DNA of 64,000 nt from Lachnospiraceae bacterium EP-SM-12S-S03 (GTDB lineage Bacteria > Bacillota > Clostridia > Lachnospirales > Lachnospiraceae), in the NCBI GenBank assembly GCA_020540725.1, contig JAJBSL010000015.1:1-64000 (forward strand), given 5' to 3'. Shown here piece after piece: positions 8,233 through 17,382 of this stretch (positions are counted from its first letter, which is position 1; each line of letters opens with the position of its first letter). The translations under genes were made by a program, and so were the position numbers. The notes under the pieces were generated by a model. It was not told where the DNA came from. It saw only the letters and a list, made by a program, of their open reading frames with translations, and made no database searches.

Positions 8233-10308
8233 TTATTTACCAAAAAGGACTCTGTAATAATCATTCTCCAAAACCTGATCCGAGAAACTGATCTTATTTG
8301 CCACAATTTTTTTTATGTTTTCTACATACGCATCATCTGTTTTCGCTCCCTTGTTCGCAGTAAACTTTTTGCTCTTGGAATCGTATTTTCCCTTGTCCGT
8401 GATCCAGGATTGATTATTCCATAAAACAAGTGGAGCCGTATCGGAAAACACGTCCCGCCCTGCAAGTAGCCGGGAATCATACTCTATTCCGAACAAATTC
8501 AGAAGTGTTGGCGTGATATCCAGACTATATGTAGGATCCGATATTTCGCATGCATACTCTTTCTTCTCATTTTCCAGACATCCTGACCAAAGAACCCATG
8601 CATTGTGATCTCTGTCCCAGTCTGTATTGATTTCCTGATCATACAGATCTTCCAGGTAATCTTTCGTATTTCCATAAGTCTTGGAAACAGAAAGTCCATA
8701 TGGATAATGATCTCCGGTCATGCAAATGACGGTATCATCTGCAATCCCGGCTTTCTCCAGTTTTTCTATCATAAGGGTCAGCGCTTTCTCAAGCTCTAGT
8801 TGATAACAGAAATAGTTTAATGTTGTCTCTTCATATTTGTCAACCAAAACAGATTTGACTTTCTTCATATTCTCTTTCGTCTTATTGTCATCTGCCTTAT
8901 AAGGCGCATGACCACTCAACGTCATATAGTAAATGCTGAATGGCTGCTTATCTATATAGGTATCCATTGTCTTATCAAAAAACACGCTGTCACCGACCCA
9001 GGACCCCGTAATATCTTCTAATCCGTTTCCTTCTCCAAGATAATTGGCATAACCCATATTTTTGTGAGTCAACTGGCGGTCATAGTAGTCATAACTTCCA
9101 TTGTGATACGCAAAGCTATAGTAATTCTGATTCATGAGCTGCGTTCCGAGCGTATAATAATTTAAGTTATCTTTTGTCTTCTGAATTGTCTCTACTCCGT
9201 CCATCGGCACAAGCCCTGTCATAAAAGAATACTCTCCCGTAGAGGTACTACCTCCCCAAGCCGGCTGATAGAAGTCGGAAAAATAAAATCCGTTATGAGT
9301 AAGTCTGTAAAGTGTAGGGGTCAATTCTTTATGGATTACAGAATCCGAAAACGCCTCCGCACAAATCAAAATCAGATTCTTCCCTTTGAAAAGTCCTGTA
9401 TATTTATTTTTTCCGGAAGGCATCAGACTATTCACATAGGAATGCATGGATTTTAATGTCTCGTTGGATTCCGATTTACTTAAGGCAGAAAAATCGATGT
9501 CCGACACATTTTCTCCGTATTCCTTATTGTTTTTTCCTTTTTGAGTCATGCTATCATCTACTGCAGCAAATCGAGTTGCAGCATCGTTTCCGCAAATCGT
9601 ATATTTGGTATGTAACCTTACTCCCGTCAATAATCCAAATGTCTGACTGGCTGTATCAAATTTGAACTGACTTGTATATTCTTCTTTATACTTTCCATGA
9701 GATGCAGCAAAAACCCCCGTCCCTGAAATTATAAAACCGAACACCAAAAGCGTTACCAGAAGAGGAAGGTTTGCACGCTTCGCCGGAAGCCTCTTCTTTC
9801 CTAACAACGTGTAAAGAATCGCCGGAAGCAAAAAGAAAAACATGATTGGAATTCCAAAGAACACCGTTCGGAAAAATTCTCCGGAAAATCCGCCGATCAC
9901 ACCGCCTGCTCCTGTCTTAATATCACCAAATGTCATATACATCTGAAAACTTTCCATGATCAGACATTCCACAATAAAAAGAACTCCCGTGGCATAAAGG
10001 ATGACCAGAGTGATTCTTCGATTGATTTTTCTCGAAAAAGCAGAGGCAATTGCACCGCAAAAAATTCCATATCCAACGGTGAGAAGGAGAACATCCAAAA
10101 ATCCTCTGAATATTCCCGTCCCTCCCACCATACGGAGTAAAATCTCAAAATATAAGAATACCACTGGAAACAGCAGAACATGAGCCATGCGTCTTGAGAG
10201 TATCAGAATATGTCTGACAGCAATGTGCAAAACTCTTCTGCATCTTGCTATCTCACTTAGTTTTCTATCCTTAATTCCTCTGTGCTCTGTTTCTTCTATC
10301 ATTTCCAT
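8233..10308 (-). CDS. LtaS-family membrane sulfatase/phosphoglycerol transferase
   Basis: Relatives polymerise glycerol phosphate of lipoteichoic acid or transfer it to glycans on the outer face of the membrane. Residues about 35-205 form five membrane segments. The extracellular alkaline-phosphatase-fold domain begins near LILICAEAFSDSV (metal Glu), carries the nucleophile region GGSTSTGEYSFMTG and the metal motif MTGDHYPYG. Length 691 is typical. ATG after AGAGGAAA. It starts 20 bp after alaS, so it is probably cotranscribed. A phosphoethanolamine or other transferase activity in the same fold cannot be excluded. Confidence 0.87.
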   Translation of the reverse strand: MEMIEETEHRGIKDRKLSEIARCRRVLHIAVRHILILSRRMAHVLLFPVVFLYFEILLRMVGGTGIFRGFLDVLLLTVGYGIFCGAIASAFSRKINRRITLVILYATGVLFIVECLIMESFQMYMTFGDIKTGAGGVIGGFSGEFFRTVFFGIPIMFFFLLPAILYTLLGKKRLPAKRANLPLLVTLLVFGFIISGTGVFAASHGKYKEEYTSQFKFDTASQTFGLLTGVRLHTKYTICGNDAATRFAAVDDSMTQKGKNNKEYGENVSDIDFSALSKSESNETLKSMHSYVNSLMPSGKNKYTGLFKGKNLILICAEAFSDSVIHKELTPTLYRLTHNGFYFSDFYQPAWGGSTSTGEYSFMTGLVPMDGVETIQKTKDNLNYYTLGTQLMNQNYYSFAYHNGSYDYYDRQLTHKNMGYANYLGEGNGLEDITGSWVGDSVFFDKTMDTYIDKQPFSIYYMTLSGHAPYKADDNKTKENMKKVKSVLVDKYEETTLNYFCYQLELEKALTLMIEKLEKAGIADDTVICMTGDHYPYGLSVSKTYGNTKDYLEDLYDQEINTDWDRDHNAWVLWSGCLENEKKEYACEISDPTYSLDITPTLLNLFGIEYDSRLLAGRDVFSDTAPLVLWNNQSWITDKGKYDSKSKKFTANKGAKTDDAYVENIKKIVANKISFSDQVLENDYYRVLFGK

Positions 10309-10328
10309 TTTCCTCTGTTTATTGCTTA

Positions 10329-12968
10329 TTAAGAAATCTGTCCTTTCAGAACTTCTTCTACTTTTGCGATCGCATCCGGAATTCCTGCCGGATTCTTTCC
10401 TCCGGCTTGTGCCATATTCGGGCGTCCTCCGCCGCCACCACCTACAAGAGCTGCGATTCCTTTGATCAGGTTACCTGCATGGGCTCCCTTTGTCATAGCC
10501 TCCTCTGTTGCCATAGCGACAAGATTTACTTTTCCGTTGGCAGAAGAAGCAATCACAATAACGCCCTGCCCCATTTTTTCTTTCAACTGATCCCCCAGTT
10601 CACGAAGACCATTCATATCTACATCTTCCACCGCAGCAGCAAGAAGTTTCACGCCTTCCACTTCTTTCACCTGATCCATTACATCACCGAGTGCATCTTT
10701 TGCAGCTTTGCTCTTCAATGAATCAATTTCACTCTGCAGTGTTTTCATTTCTGCGAGCATATGCTCAATTTTCTCTTTTAATTTATCCGGAGTGGATTTT
10801 GCCGCCTTTGCTGCTTCTGCAAGTTCTCTCTCCACTTCATGATAATAGTTGAATACTCCATCCCCTGTCAGAGCTTCAATACGACGAACTCCTGCAGCAA
10901 CACCTGCTTCTGATATAATCTTAAATGTCGTGATCATACCTGTATTTTTCACATGTGTACCACCGCAAAGTTCTTTTGAGAAGTCTCCCATAGATACTAC
11001 ACGTACATCATTTTCATATTTTTCGCCAAAAAGTGCCATGGCGCCTGTAGCTTTTGCTTCTTCAATATTCATGATTTCCGTCACTACTTCTACACTTTTC
11101 GCAATTTCTTCATTCACAAGCTGTTCTGTTCTTTCAATTTCTTCCGGTGTCATAGCAGAGAAATGTACAAAGTCAAAACGAAGTCTGTCCGGAGTTACAA
11201 GGGATCCTTTCTGTTCTACATGAGAGCCTAACACTGTCTTTAACGCTTTCTGAAGTAAATGTGTTGCACTGTGGTTCTTACATGTATTCTGACGTTCTTT
11301 CTCATTTACAGATAACTGAACTTTCTCTCCCACTTTCAGGCTGCCTTTTGTGACAACACCCACATGTCCTACTTTACCTCCAAGAAGCTTGATCGTATCT
11401 TTTACAGCAAACTCTGCAGACTCTGTCGTGATTACACCTGTATCGCCTTCCTGTCCACCCATGGTCGCATAAAATGGCGTCTGCTCTACAAAAACAGTAC
11501 CTTCCTGACCTTCGCAGATTTCCTGTACAAGTTCATTTTCTGTCGTAAGCACGGTAATCTCTGATGTGTCTTTCAAATGATCGTATCCGACAAATTCTGT
11601 TGTAATAGACGGATCGATTTCATCATATACCGTCGCATCGGCTCCCATATAATTGGATACACCACGAGCTTTTCTAGCTTTTACCCGCTGCTCCTCCATA
11701 GATTTTTTGAAGCCTTCTTCATCTACGCAAAATCCTTTTTCTTCCAGAATTTCCATAGTGAGATCTAACGGGAAACCGTATGTGTCATATAATTTAAAAG
11801 CATTTTCTCCCGACAGTGTCTTTTCTTGTTTTTCTGTCATTTCCTCTGTCATCTCAGCAAGAATACGGAGTCCCTGGTCAATTGTTTTATTAAACTGATC
11901 TTCTTCCTGTCCGATTACATTGAAAATCATATCTTTTTTTTCAAAAAGCTCCGGATAGCCATCTTTTGATCCCTCAATGACTGTCTCCGCAAGCTTTGTA
12001 AGGAATTTTCCTTCAATTCCGAGAAGTCTTCCGTGACGGCACGCACGACGGAGAAGTCTTCTGAGAACATAACCCCTTCCGTTATTAGATGGAATAATTC
12101 CATCGGAAATCATAAATGTAACGGAACGGATATGATCTGTAATCACACGAATGGATATATCTTTGATATCGTCTTCACCGTAAACAGCACCAGAAAGTGC
12201 ACAAACATGTTCGCGAAGAGCTTTCAACGTATCTACATCGAAAATAGAATCTACATCCTGCACAATAGAGGCAAGACGTTCCAGCCCCATACCTGTGTCA
12301 ATATTCTTCTGCTCCAGTTCTGAATAGTTTCCTTTCCCATCATTGTCAAACTGTGTAAATACATTATTCCAGATTTCCATGTAACGGTCACATTCGCATC
12401 CAACTGTACAATCAGGTCTTCCACATCCGTACTTTTCTCCACGGTCATAATAAATCTCAGAACATGGCCCGCAAGGTCCGGAACCATGCTCCCAGAAATT
12501 ATCTTCTTTACCAAATTTGAAAATGCGGTCTTCTGAAATCCCCATCTCTTTATTCCAAATGTCAAATGCTTCCTGATCGTCTACATATACAGACGGATAG
12601 AGTCTGCTGGCATCTAGTCCTACTACTTCTGTAAGAAATTCCCATGACCAATGAATTGCTTCTCTCTTAAAATAATCTCCAAAAGAGAAGTTGCCGAGCA
12701 TTTCAAAAAATGTACCATGGCGTGCAGTTTTACCTACATTTTCAATATCTCCGGTACGAATACATTTCTGACATGTTGTCACGCGTTTTCTCGGTGGAAT
12801 CTCCTGTCCTGTAAAATATGGTTTTAGCGGTGCCATTCCTGAATTGATCAACAGCAAACTGTTATCATTGTGCGGCACCAGCGAAAAGCTTTTCATTGCC
12901 AAATGTCCTTTACTTTCAAAAAAATCAAGGAACATTCTTCTAAGTTCATTTACTCCGTATTTTTTCAT
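10329..12968 (-). CDS. alaS: Alanine-tRNA ligase
   Basis: Charges tRNA-Ala with alanine and edits mischarged serine or glycine. The N-terminal class II catalytic core starts MKKYGVNELRRMFLDFFESK; the editing domain shows HSATHLLQKAL and CGGTHV zinc motifs near 570-670; a C-terminal coiled coil and C-Ala domain with a glycine run (GGGGGGRPNMAQAGG) follow. 879 residues is normal. ATG after AGGAGGAGAAAA. No T-box element is seen in the leader although many Firmicutes alaS genes have one. Confidence 0.98.
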   Translation of the reverse strand: MKKYGVNELRRMFLDFFESKGHLAMKSFSLVPHNDNSLLLINSGMAPLKPYFTGQEIPPRKRVTTCQKCIRTGDIENVGKTARHGTFFEMLGNFSFGDYFKREAIHWSWEFLTEVVGLDASRLYPSVYVDDQEAFDIWNKEMGISEDRIFKFGKEDNFWEHGSGPCGPCSEIYYDRGEKYGCGRPDCTVGCECDRYMEIWNNVFTQFDNDGKGNYSELEQKNIDTGMGLERLASIVQDVDSIFDVDTLKALREHVCALSGAVYGEDDIKDISIRVITDHIRSVTFMISDGIIPSNNGRGYVLRRLLRRACRHGRLLGIEGKFLTKLAETVIEGSKDGYPELFEKKDMIFNVIGQEEDQFNKTIDQGLRILAEMTEEMTEKQEKTLSGENAFKLYDTYGFPLDLTMEILEEKGFCVDEEGFKKSMEEQRVKARKARGVSNYMGADATVYDEIDPSITTEFVGYDHLKDTSEITVLTTENELVQEICEGQEGTVFVEQTPFYATMGGQEGDTGVITTESAEFAVKDTIKLLGGKVGHVGVVTKGSLKVGEKVQLSVNEKERQNTCKNHSATHLLQKALKTVLGSHVEQKGSLVTPDRLRFDFVHFSAMTPEEIERTEQLVNEEIAKSVEVVTEIMNIEEAKATGAMALFGEKYENDVRVVSMGDFSKELCGGTHVKNTGMITTFKIISEAGVAAGVRRIEALTGDGVFNYYHEVERELAEAAKAAKSTPDKLKEKIEHMLAEMKTLQSEIDSLKSKAAKDALGDVMDQVKEVEGVKLLAAAVEDVDMNGLRELGDQLKEKMGQGVIVIASSANGKVNLVAMATEEAMTKGAHAGNLIKGIAALVGGGGGGRPNMAQAGGKNPAGIPDAIAKVEEVLKGQIS

Positions 12969-13272
12969 TTTTCTCCTCCTGGTTTTCTCAATTCACTAAA
13001 TCTTTATTATAAATACTAAGCGTATTTATGTGGTTTTTTAACTTTTTTGTTGCAATCGTGTTGCAAACCATGATTAGCAATATTCGCTCATATTAAAATA
13101 TTATACTACATTTCACAAGAAAAACATAGCACTATTTTAAACCGAAATCATACCGACGATGCAATATATTTTCTTTAGAAACACCCACAATCCCCAATGG
13201 AAAGATGTCTCATTTGCAATTTATCACAATACACAAAAGAGGATGCCCCATATCGTGACATCCTCCTGTGTT
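12969..13272. other. Intergenic region before alaS
   Basis: No gene is visible here. Reading with the minus strand it holds the terminator of the 41-aa gene (13234-13265), an AT-rich stretch, a TATAAT-like -10 box for alaS at 13100-13105 with only a poor -35, and a leader of about 125 bases. The leader contains two copies of the self-complementary hexamer TTGCAA at 13050-13055 and 13061-13066. Confidence 0.6.
13234..13265 (-). terminator. Terminator of the 41-aa gene
   Basis: GAGGATG (13239-13245 on the plus strand) pairs with CATCCTC (13259-13265) and is followed on the minus strand by TTTTGTG. It lies 8 bp after the stop of the small gene. Confidence 0.75.
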
Positions 13273-13398
13273 CTACTGATTCTCTTTTTCATTCTTCCTT
13301 TTACGAAGGGCTTTGCCTGCCATGATGCCTGCAAATGCACCAAGACCTACAATCACCGCTTTAATAAGGGTTGAAATTACTGTCGAAAAAAATGCCAT
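13273..13398 (-). CDS. 41-residue single-span membrane protein, stand-alone gene
   Basis: Begins MAFFSTVISTLIKAVIVGLG, continues with a glycine-rich membrane helix (about 6-30, GxxxG-like GAFAGIMAG) and ends in a strongly basic tail (KALRKRKNEKENQ). GGAGG lies 7 bases before the ATG. It has its own consensus promoter and terminator, giving a transcript of about 190 bases, so it is a real gene rather than a chance frame. The layout (one helix plus basic tail) resembles small regulatory or type I toxin-like peptides, but no antisense RNA was recognised and no family is assigned. Confidence 0.8.
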   Translation of the reverse strand: MAFFSTVISTLIKAVIVGLGAFAGIMAGKALRKRKNEKENQ

Positions 13399-13434
13399 CT
13401 CTGCACCTCCATGTACCAGACTTGTCCTTTTTTA

Positions 13435-13463
13435 ATCATAACATAGAACAATCTCTATTTCAA
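13435..13463 (-). promoter_or_regulatory. Sigma-A promoter of the 41-aa gene
   Basis: TTGAAA (13458-13463), exactly 17 bp, TATGAT (13435-13440) on the minus strand. The -35 box contains the last sense codons and touches the stop codon of the hydrogenase gene. Confidence 0.7.
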
Positions 13464-14960
13464 TTCGATTTCCTCGAGTTCCTTTGCAGGGAGATCTTTT
13501 GAAGAATTTTTCACAAATTCTGCAAGGGCTTTCTTTGCTTTCGGAATCTCAATATTTGTTCCTGCTCCTGCAATACAACCTCCCGGACATCCCATTCCTT
13601 CAATCAGGCATCCGTTCATCTTTCCTGCCTTGGCAAGTGTCAGCATCCGCTTGCAATCTGCCAAACCTTCCGCATGCTCAATATTTACTTCTACATCCGG
13701 ATAATATTCATTGATACATTTTTCAATGGCTTCAGCAACTCCGCCTGCTACTGCATATCCGCGTCCTGCCCCTGTAGCGTCATGGAAAGAAGATTCCGCC
13801 TCAAATTTCTCAAGATCAATCTCTTTCGCATCAAACATTGACTGCAGTTCTTCAAATGTAATGACAAAATCCACATCACTTCTTACAGTTCTTCTGGATG
13901 CTTCCAACTTCTTAGATGCACACGGTCCGATGAATACGACTCTTGCATTCGGATGTTCTTTTTTAATTGTTCTTGCCGTTGCAACCATCGGTGTCAACTC
14001 TTCCGATACCTGATCTATAAGATCCGGGAAATATTTCTTACAGAGCATGGACCAGGACGGACAGCACGACGTCAGAAGGAACGGAAGTTCTCCTGTCACC
14101 ACCTTATCTACGTAATGATGTGCCTCGGAAATGGCGCCGATATCAGCTCCCAAAGCCACTTCATATACTTCTTTAAATCCAAGCATCTGCAGCGCTGCTT
14201 TAATGTTTCTCGGCGTAATATTCGGTCCGAATTGCCCTACAAAAGCAGGTGCAATGGCAGCTATAATCTCTCCGCCCTCTCTTAATGCACGGGCAAGTTG
14301 AAATACCTGAGATTTATCAGAAATAGCTCCAAACGGACATGCAACCATACACATACCGCAAGCGACACATTTGTCATTCTCAATTTTTGCTCTTCCGAAC
14401 TTGTCAGAACCGATTGCATTCACTCCACAAGATTTCTGGCATGGACGTTCCTTTTTTGCAATTGCATCGTATGGGCAATTTGCCTTACACTTTCCACATT
14501 TGATACATTTTTCCTGATCTATATAAGATTTCCCGCTTTTCATAGAAATGGCTCCCACCGGGCATACCTGACGGCATGGGTGCGCAAGACATCCTTTACA
14601 CATATTGCTTACTTCGTATTCTTTCTGTTCACAAGATGCACACGCAGATGGAATCACCTGCATAAGAGGCGGCTCATAATATTTCGCCGAAATATTACTC
14701 TCTTCTATTCCTGCTGTAATATGTACCGGCTTGTCCTCCGGACGCAGAGACATACCCATCGCAAGACGAACTCGCTCACTTACAATGGCACGGGCATGGT
14801 AAATCGTATCACGGTAAATGGAATCTTCTCCCACAAGTTTATATGGAATCGCTTCAATGGAGTCTGTCAGATTCTCCGGCGTAGATTCAAATCCGACTCT
14901 TGCGACTTCTTCAAATACCTTTCTTCTGATATACCTCACAGGTGTCTGTAATCCTCTCAT
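13455..14960 (-). CDS. Monomeric [FeFe] hydrogenase (group B-like)
   Basis: Interconverts protons and H2 with an H-cluster; likely cytoplasmic, ferredoxin-linked. Cysteine-rich ferredoxin-type modules occupy about 107-210 (CASC, CKGC, CIKCGKC, CVACGMC). H-cluster ligands are all present: TSCC (297-300), GPC (C347), and C458/C462 in EGMGCPGGC. The GPC and EGMGC variants, instead of MPC and MAC, resemble what I recall of group B enzymes rather than the classical group A. 501 residues. Its ATG overlaps the metH stop by 4 bp, so the two are translationally coupled. Subgroup and physiological direction are inference. Confidence 0.85.
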   Translation of the reverse strand: MRGLQTPVRYIRRKVFEEVARVGFESTPENLTDSIEAIPYKLVGEDSIYRDTIYHARAIVSERVRLAMGMSLRPEDKPVHITAGIEESNISAKYYEPPLMQVIPSACASCEQKEYEVSNMCKGCLAHPCRQVCPVGAISMKSGKSYIDQEKCIKCGKCKANCPYDAIAKKERPCQKSCGVNAIGSDKFGRAKIENDKCVACGMCMVACPFGAISDKSQVFQLARALREGGEIIAAIAPAFVGQFGPNITPRNIKAALQMLGFKEVYEVALGADIGAISEAHHYVDKVVTGELPFLLTSCCPSWSMLCKKYFPDLIDQVSEELTPMVATARTIKKEHPNARVVFIGPCASKKLEASRRTVRSDVDFVITFEELQSMFDAKEIDLEKFEAESSFHDATGAGRGYAVAGGVAEAIEKCINEYYPDVEVNIEHAEGLADCKRMLTLAKAGKMNGCLIEGMGCPGGCIAGAGTNIEIPKAKKALAEFVKNSSKDLPAKELEEIELK

Positions 14961-17356
14961 CTTTTTCCTCCTTGATGTTGAAATAATTTTTGTGCATAAT
15001 ATACGGACTGCATGGCATCTTTTCCATAGAAATCCGCTCCGATCATATCAGCATATTCCTGATTCAAAACGGCTCCTCCTACCATGACTTTACAATCCGG
15101 TATCTTTTCCCTTACAAGCTGTATCGTTTCTTCCATGCTGACAACCGTTGTGGTCATCAACGCGCTTAGTCCGATCAGTTTTACATTCTCCTCCAACGCT
15201 TTTTCTACAATCTGTTCCGGCGGAACATCTTTTCCAAGATCGATCACATCGAAACTATAGTTCTCAAGAAGAACTTTCACAATATTTTTACCGATATCAT
15301 GGATGTCTCCTTTTACAGTTGCAAGAATGATCTTCTCTTTCTTTCCACCGGTTTTCCCACTTTTCTGTAATTCTTCTTTTATCACCTGGAAAGCGCCTTT
15401 TGCAGCCTCCGCACTCATGAGAAGCTGCGGAAGAAAGACAGTTCCTTCTTCAAATCCTTTCCCTACATGATCCAACGCAGGAATCAGATTCTTATCAATA
15501 ATCTCAAGCGGCTCTTTCTCTTTTATCAATTCTTTCACTATATGAACAGTCTCTTCCCGAAGTCCTTTGATAACCGCCGCTTCAAGAGACATTTTGTTCA
15601 AAACGTTGTTTGATGTCTTTTCCGGTTTGTCTCCGTAATATGAGATATAATTTTCACAATTCTTATCATACCCCATCAATGCTGAAAATGCAAAGAAAGA
15701 TTTCATCATTTCTTCTGATAACGGATTGATGATTGCCGCACTCAGGCCATTTTGCATTGCCATCGTGTAAAAATTAGAATTGATTATAGGCCTATTTGGA
15801 AGTCCAAAAGAGATATTAGATACACCGAGCACAGTACGCACATGTAAGTTCTCTGTCACAAGTTTCAATGCTTGCAATGTTGTCTTTGCTCCATCCGGCT
15901 CAGAACTTATCGTCATGGCAAGAACATCAATTACAATATCTTTTTTCTGAATTCCATACTTCGCCGCTTCTGCTATGATCTTCTCCGCGATCTTCACTCT
16001 TCCTTCCGCAGTTTTCGGAATCCCTGCTTCATCCAATGTTAATCCTACAACGACTCCTCCATATTTCTGAATCAGCGGAAATACTACATCCATAGATTCC
16101 TGTTTGCCTGTTACAGAATTTACCATCGGCTTTCCGTTATAAAGACGCATAGCGTCTGCAAGAGCTTTCGCATTTACCGTATCAATCTGAAGCGGGAGAC
16201 TTGTCACTTCCTGAATCTTCTGCATCACATTTTTCATCACAGCCGCTTCATCAATATCCGGAAGCCCTACATTGACATCTAATATGTGGGCTCCATGATC
16301 CTGCTGAGATACCGCTTCTTTCAAAATGTAATCTATATCCTGTTCTTTTAATGCCTGTTTAAACCGCTTCTTTCCTGTAGGATTAATTCTCTCTCCAATG
16401 ATTACAGGAGCCTCTCCTATCTCTACTGCCTGTCCATAGGAAGTTATGATCGTTCTCTCCTGCTCCTTTGCTAAAACAACTTGCATGTCTTTACATTTCT
16501 CTGTCATGGCAAGTATATGTTCCGGTGTTGTTCCACAACACCCTCCGATCACACAGGCTCCCAAAGCAACAATTTCAGACATAACTTCTGCGAATTCCTC
16601 TGCATTTACATCATAATATGTCTCTCCCGCCATCTGCTTTGGAAGTCCTGCATTTGGCTTTACAATAATAGGTAACGATGTATATTCCCGTATCTCTTTC
16701 AAAATCGGAATCATCTGCTTCGGCCCCATCCCACAATTAATTCCGAGGGCATCGACTCGCAGTCCTTCAAGAAGTGCCACAACAGAAGGGATATCTGCTC
16801 CCGTAAGAAGTTTCCCTTTTTCATCAAAAATCATCGTAGCAAACACCGGAAGATCTGTCTCCTCCTTCGCCGCAAGAATCGCTGCTTTCACCTCATATGT
16901 ATCACTCATAGTCTCTATATAAACTAGATCTGCCCCTGCTTTCACCCCGATTCTCATTGTTTGTGCAAACGCATCATAAGCTTCTTCAAAAGAGAGGTCT
17001 CCCGCAGGTTTTAAAAGTTTGCCCGTCGGCCCTACATCAAGAGCTACATAATACTCCCGTTTTTCCGTACTCCTTCTTTTTGCCGCTTCTCTCACATTCT
17101 CGATCGCAGCATGGATTACTTCCTCAAGTGTATATGTATTGTCGGAAAATTTCAGAATATTGGCACCAAACGTATTGGCAAGCACGATATCGCTTCCGGC
17201 TTCAAAATACGCTCTATGTATATCTATGATTTTTTCTTTCTTCTTTATATTCCATGTTTCAGGAAGTTCTCCCGGCTTTAATCCCTCTGCCTGAAGAAGC
17301 GTTCCCATACCACCATCTAAAAACAGCAGTTCCTTCCCAAGTCGTTCTAATATCAT
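14957..17356 (-). CDS. metH: Cobalamin-dependent methionine synthase without reactivation domain
   Basis: Transfers the methyl group of methyltetrahydrofolate to homocysteine through cobalamin. Order: homocysteine/zinc domain (1-300, ligands in GINCG and GGCCGTTPEH), pterin-binding domain (about 310-560, VIIGERINPTGKKR), B12 cap (about 600-670) and B12 domain with DIHDIG (684-689). The 799-residue protein ends there, so the C-terminal SAM-dependent reactivation domain of E. coli MetH is missing; short clostridial and Thermotoga forms are like this and need a separate reactivator. ATG after TAGGAGCAGAACGA. No cobalamin riboswitch is visible. It follows glgA by 26 bp. Confidence 0.93.
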   Translation of the reverse strand: MILERLGKELLFLDGGMGTLLQAEGLKPGELPETWNIKKKEKIIDIHRAYFEAGSDIVLANTFGANILKFSDNTYTLEEVIHAAIENVREAAKRRSTEKREYYVALDVGPTGKLLKPAGDLSFEEAYDAFAQTMRIGVKAGADLVYIETMSDTYEVKAAILAAKEETDLPVFATMIFDEKGKLLTGADIPSVVALLEGLRVDALGINCGMGPKQMIPILKEIREYTSLPIIVKPNAGLPKQMAGETYYDVNAEEFAEVMSEIVALGACVIGGCCGTTPEHILAMTEKCKDMQVVLAKEQERTIITSYGQAVEIGEAPVIIGERINPTGKKRFKQALKEQDIDYILKEAVSQQDHGAHILDVNVGLPDIDEAAVMKNVMQKIQEVTSLPLQIDTVNAKALADAMRLYNGKPMVNSVTGKQESMDVVFPLIQKYGGVVVGLTLDEAGIPKTAEGRVKIAEKIIAEAAKYGIQKKDIVIDVLAMTISSEPDGAKTTLQALKLVTENLHVRTVLGVSNISFGLPNRPIINSNFYTMAMQNGLSAAIINPLSEEMMKSFFAFSALMGYDKNCENYISYYGDKPEKTSNNVLNKMSLEAAVIKGLREETVHIVKELIKEKEPLEIIDKNLIPALDHVGKGFEEGTVFLPQLLMSAEAAKGAFQVIKEELQKSGKTGGKKEKIILATVKGDIHDIGKNIVKVLLENYSFDVIDLGKDVPPEQIVEKALEENVKLIGLSALMTTTVVSMEETIQLVREKIPDCKVMVGGAVLNQEYADMIGADFYGKDAMQSVYYAQKLFQHQGGKR

Positions 17357-17382
17357 TCGTTCTGCTCCTATATTTTACTACT

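Noticed and set aside
17357..17382. Cobalamin riboswitch before metH
   Set aside because: Only 26 bp separate metH from glgA; there is no room for the element, and it is not seen inside the glgA end.
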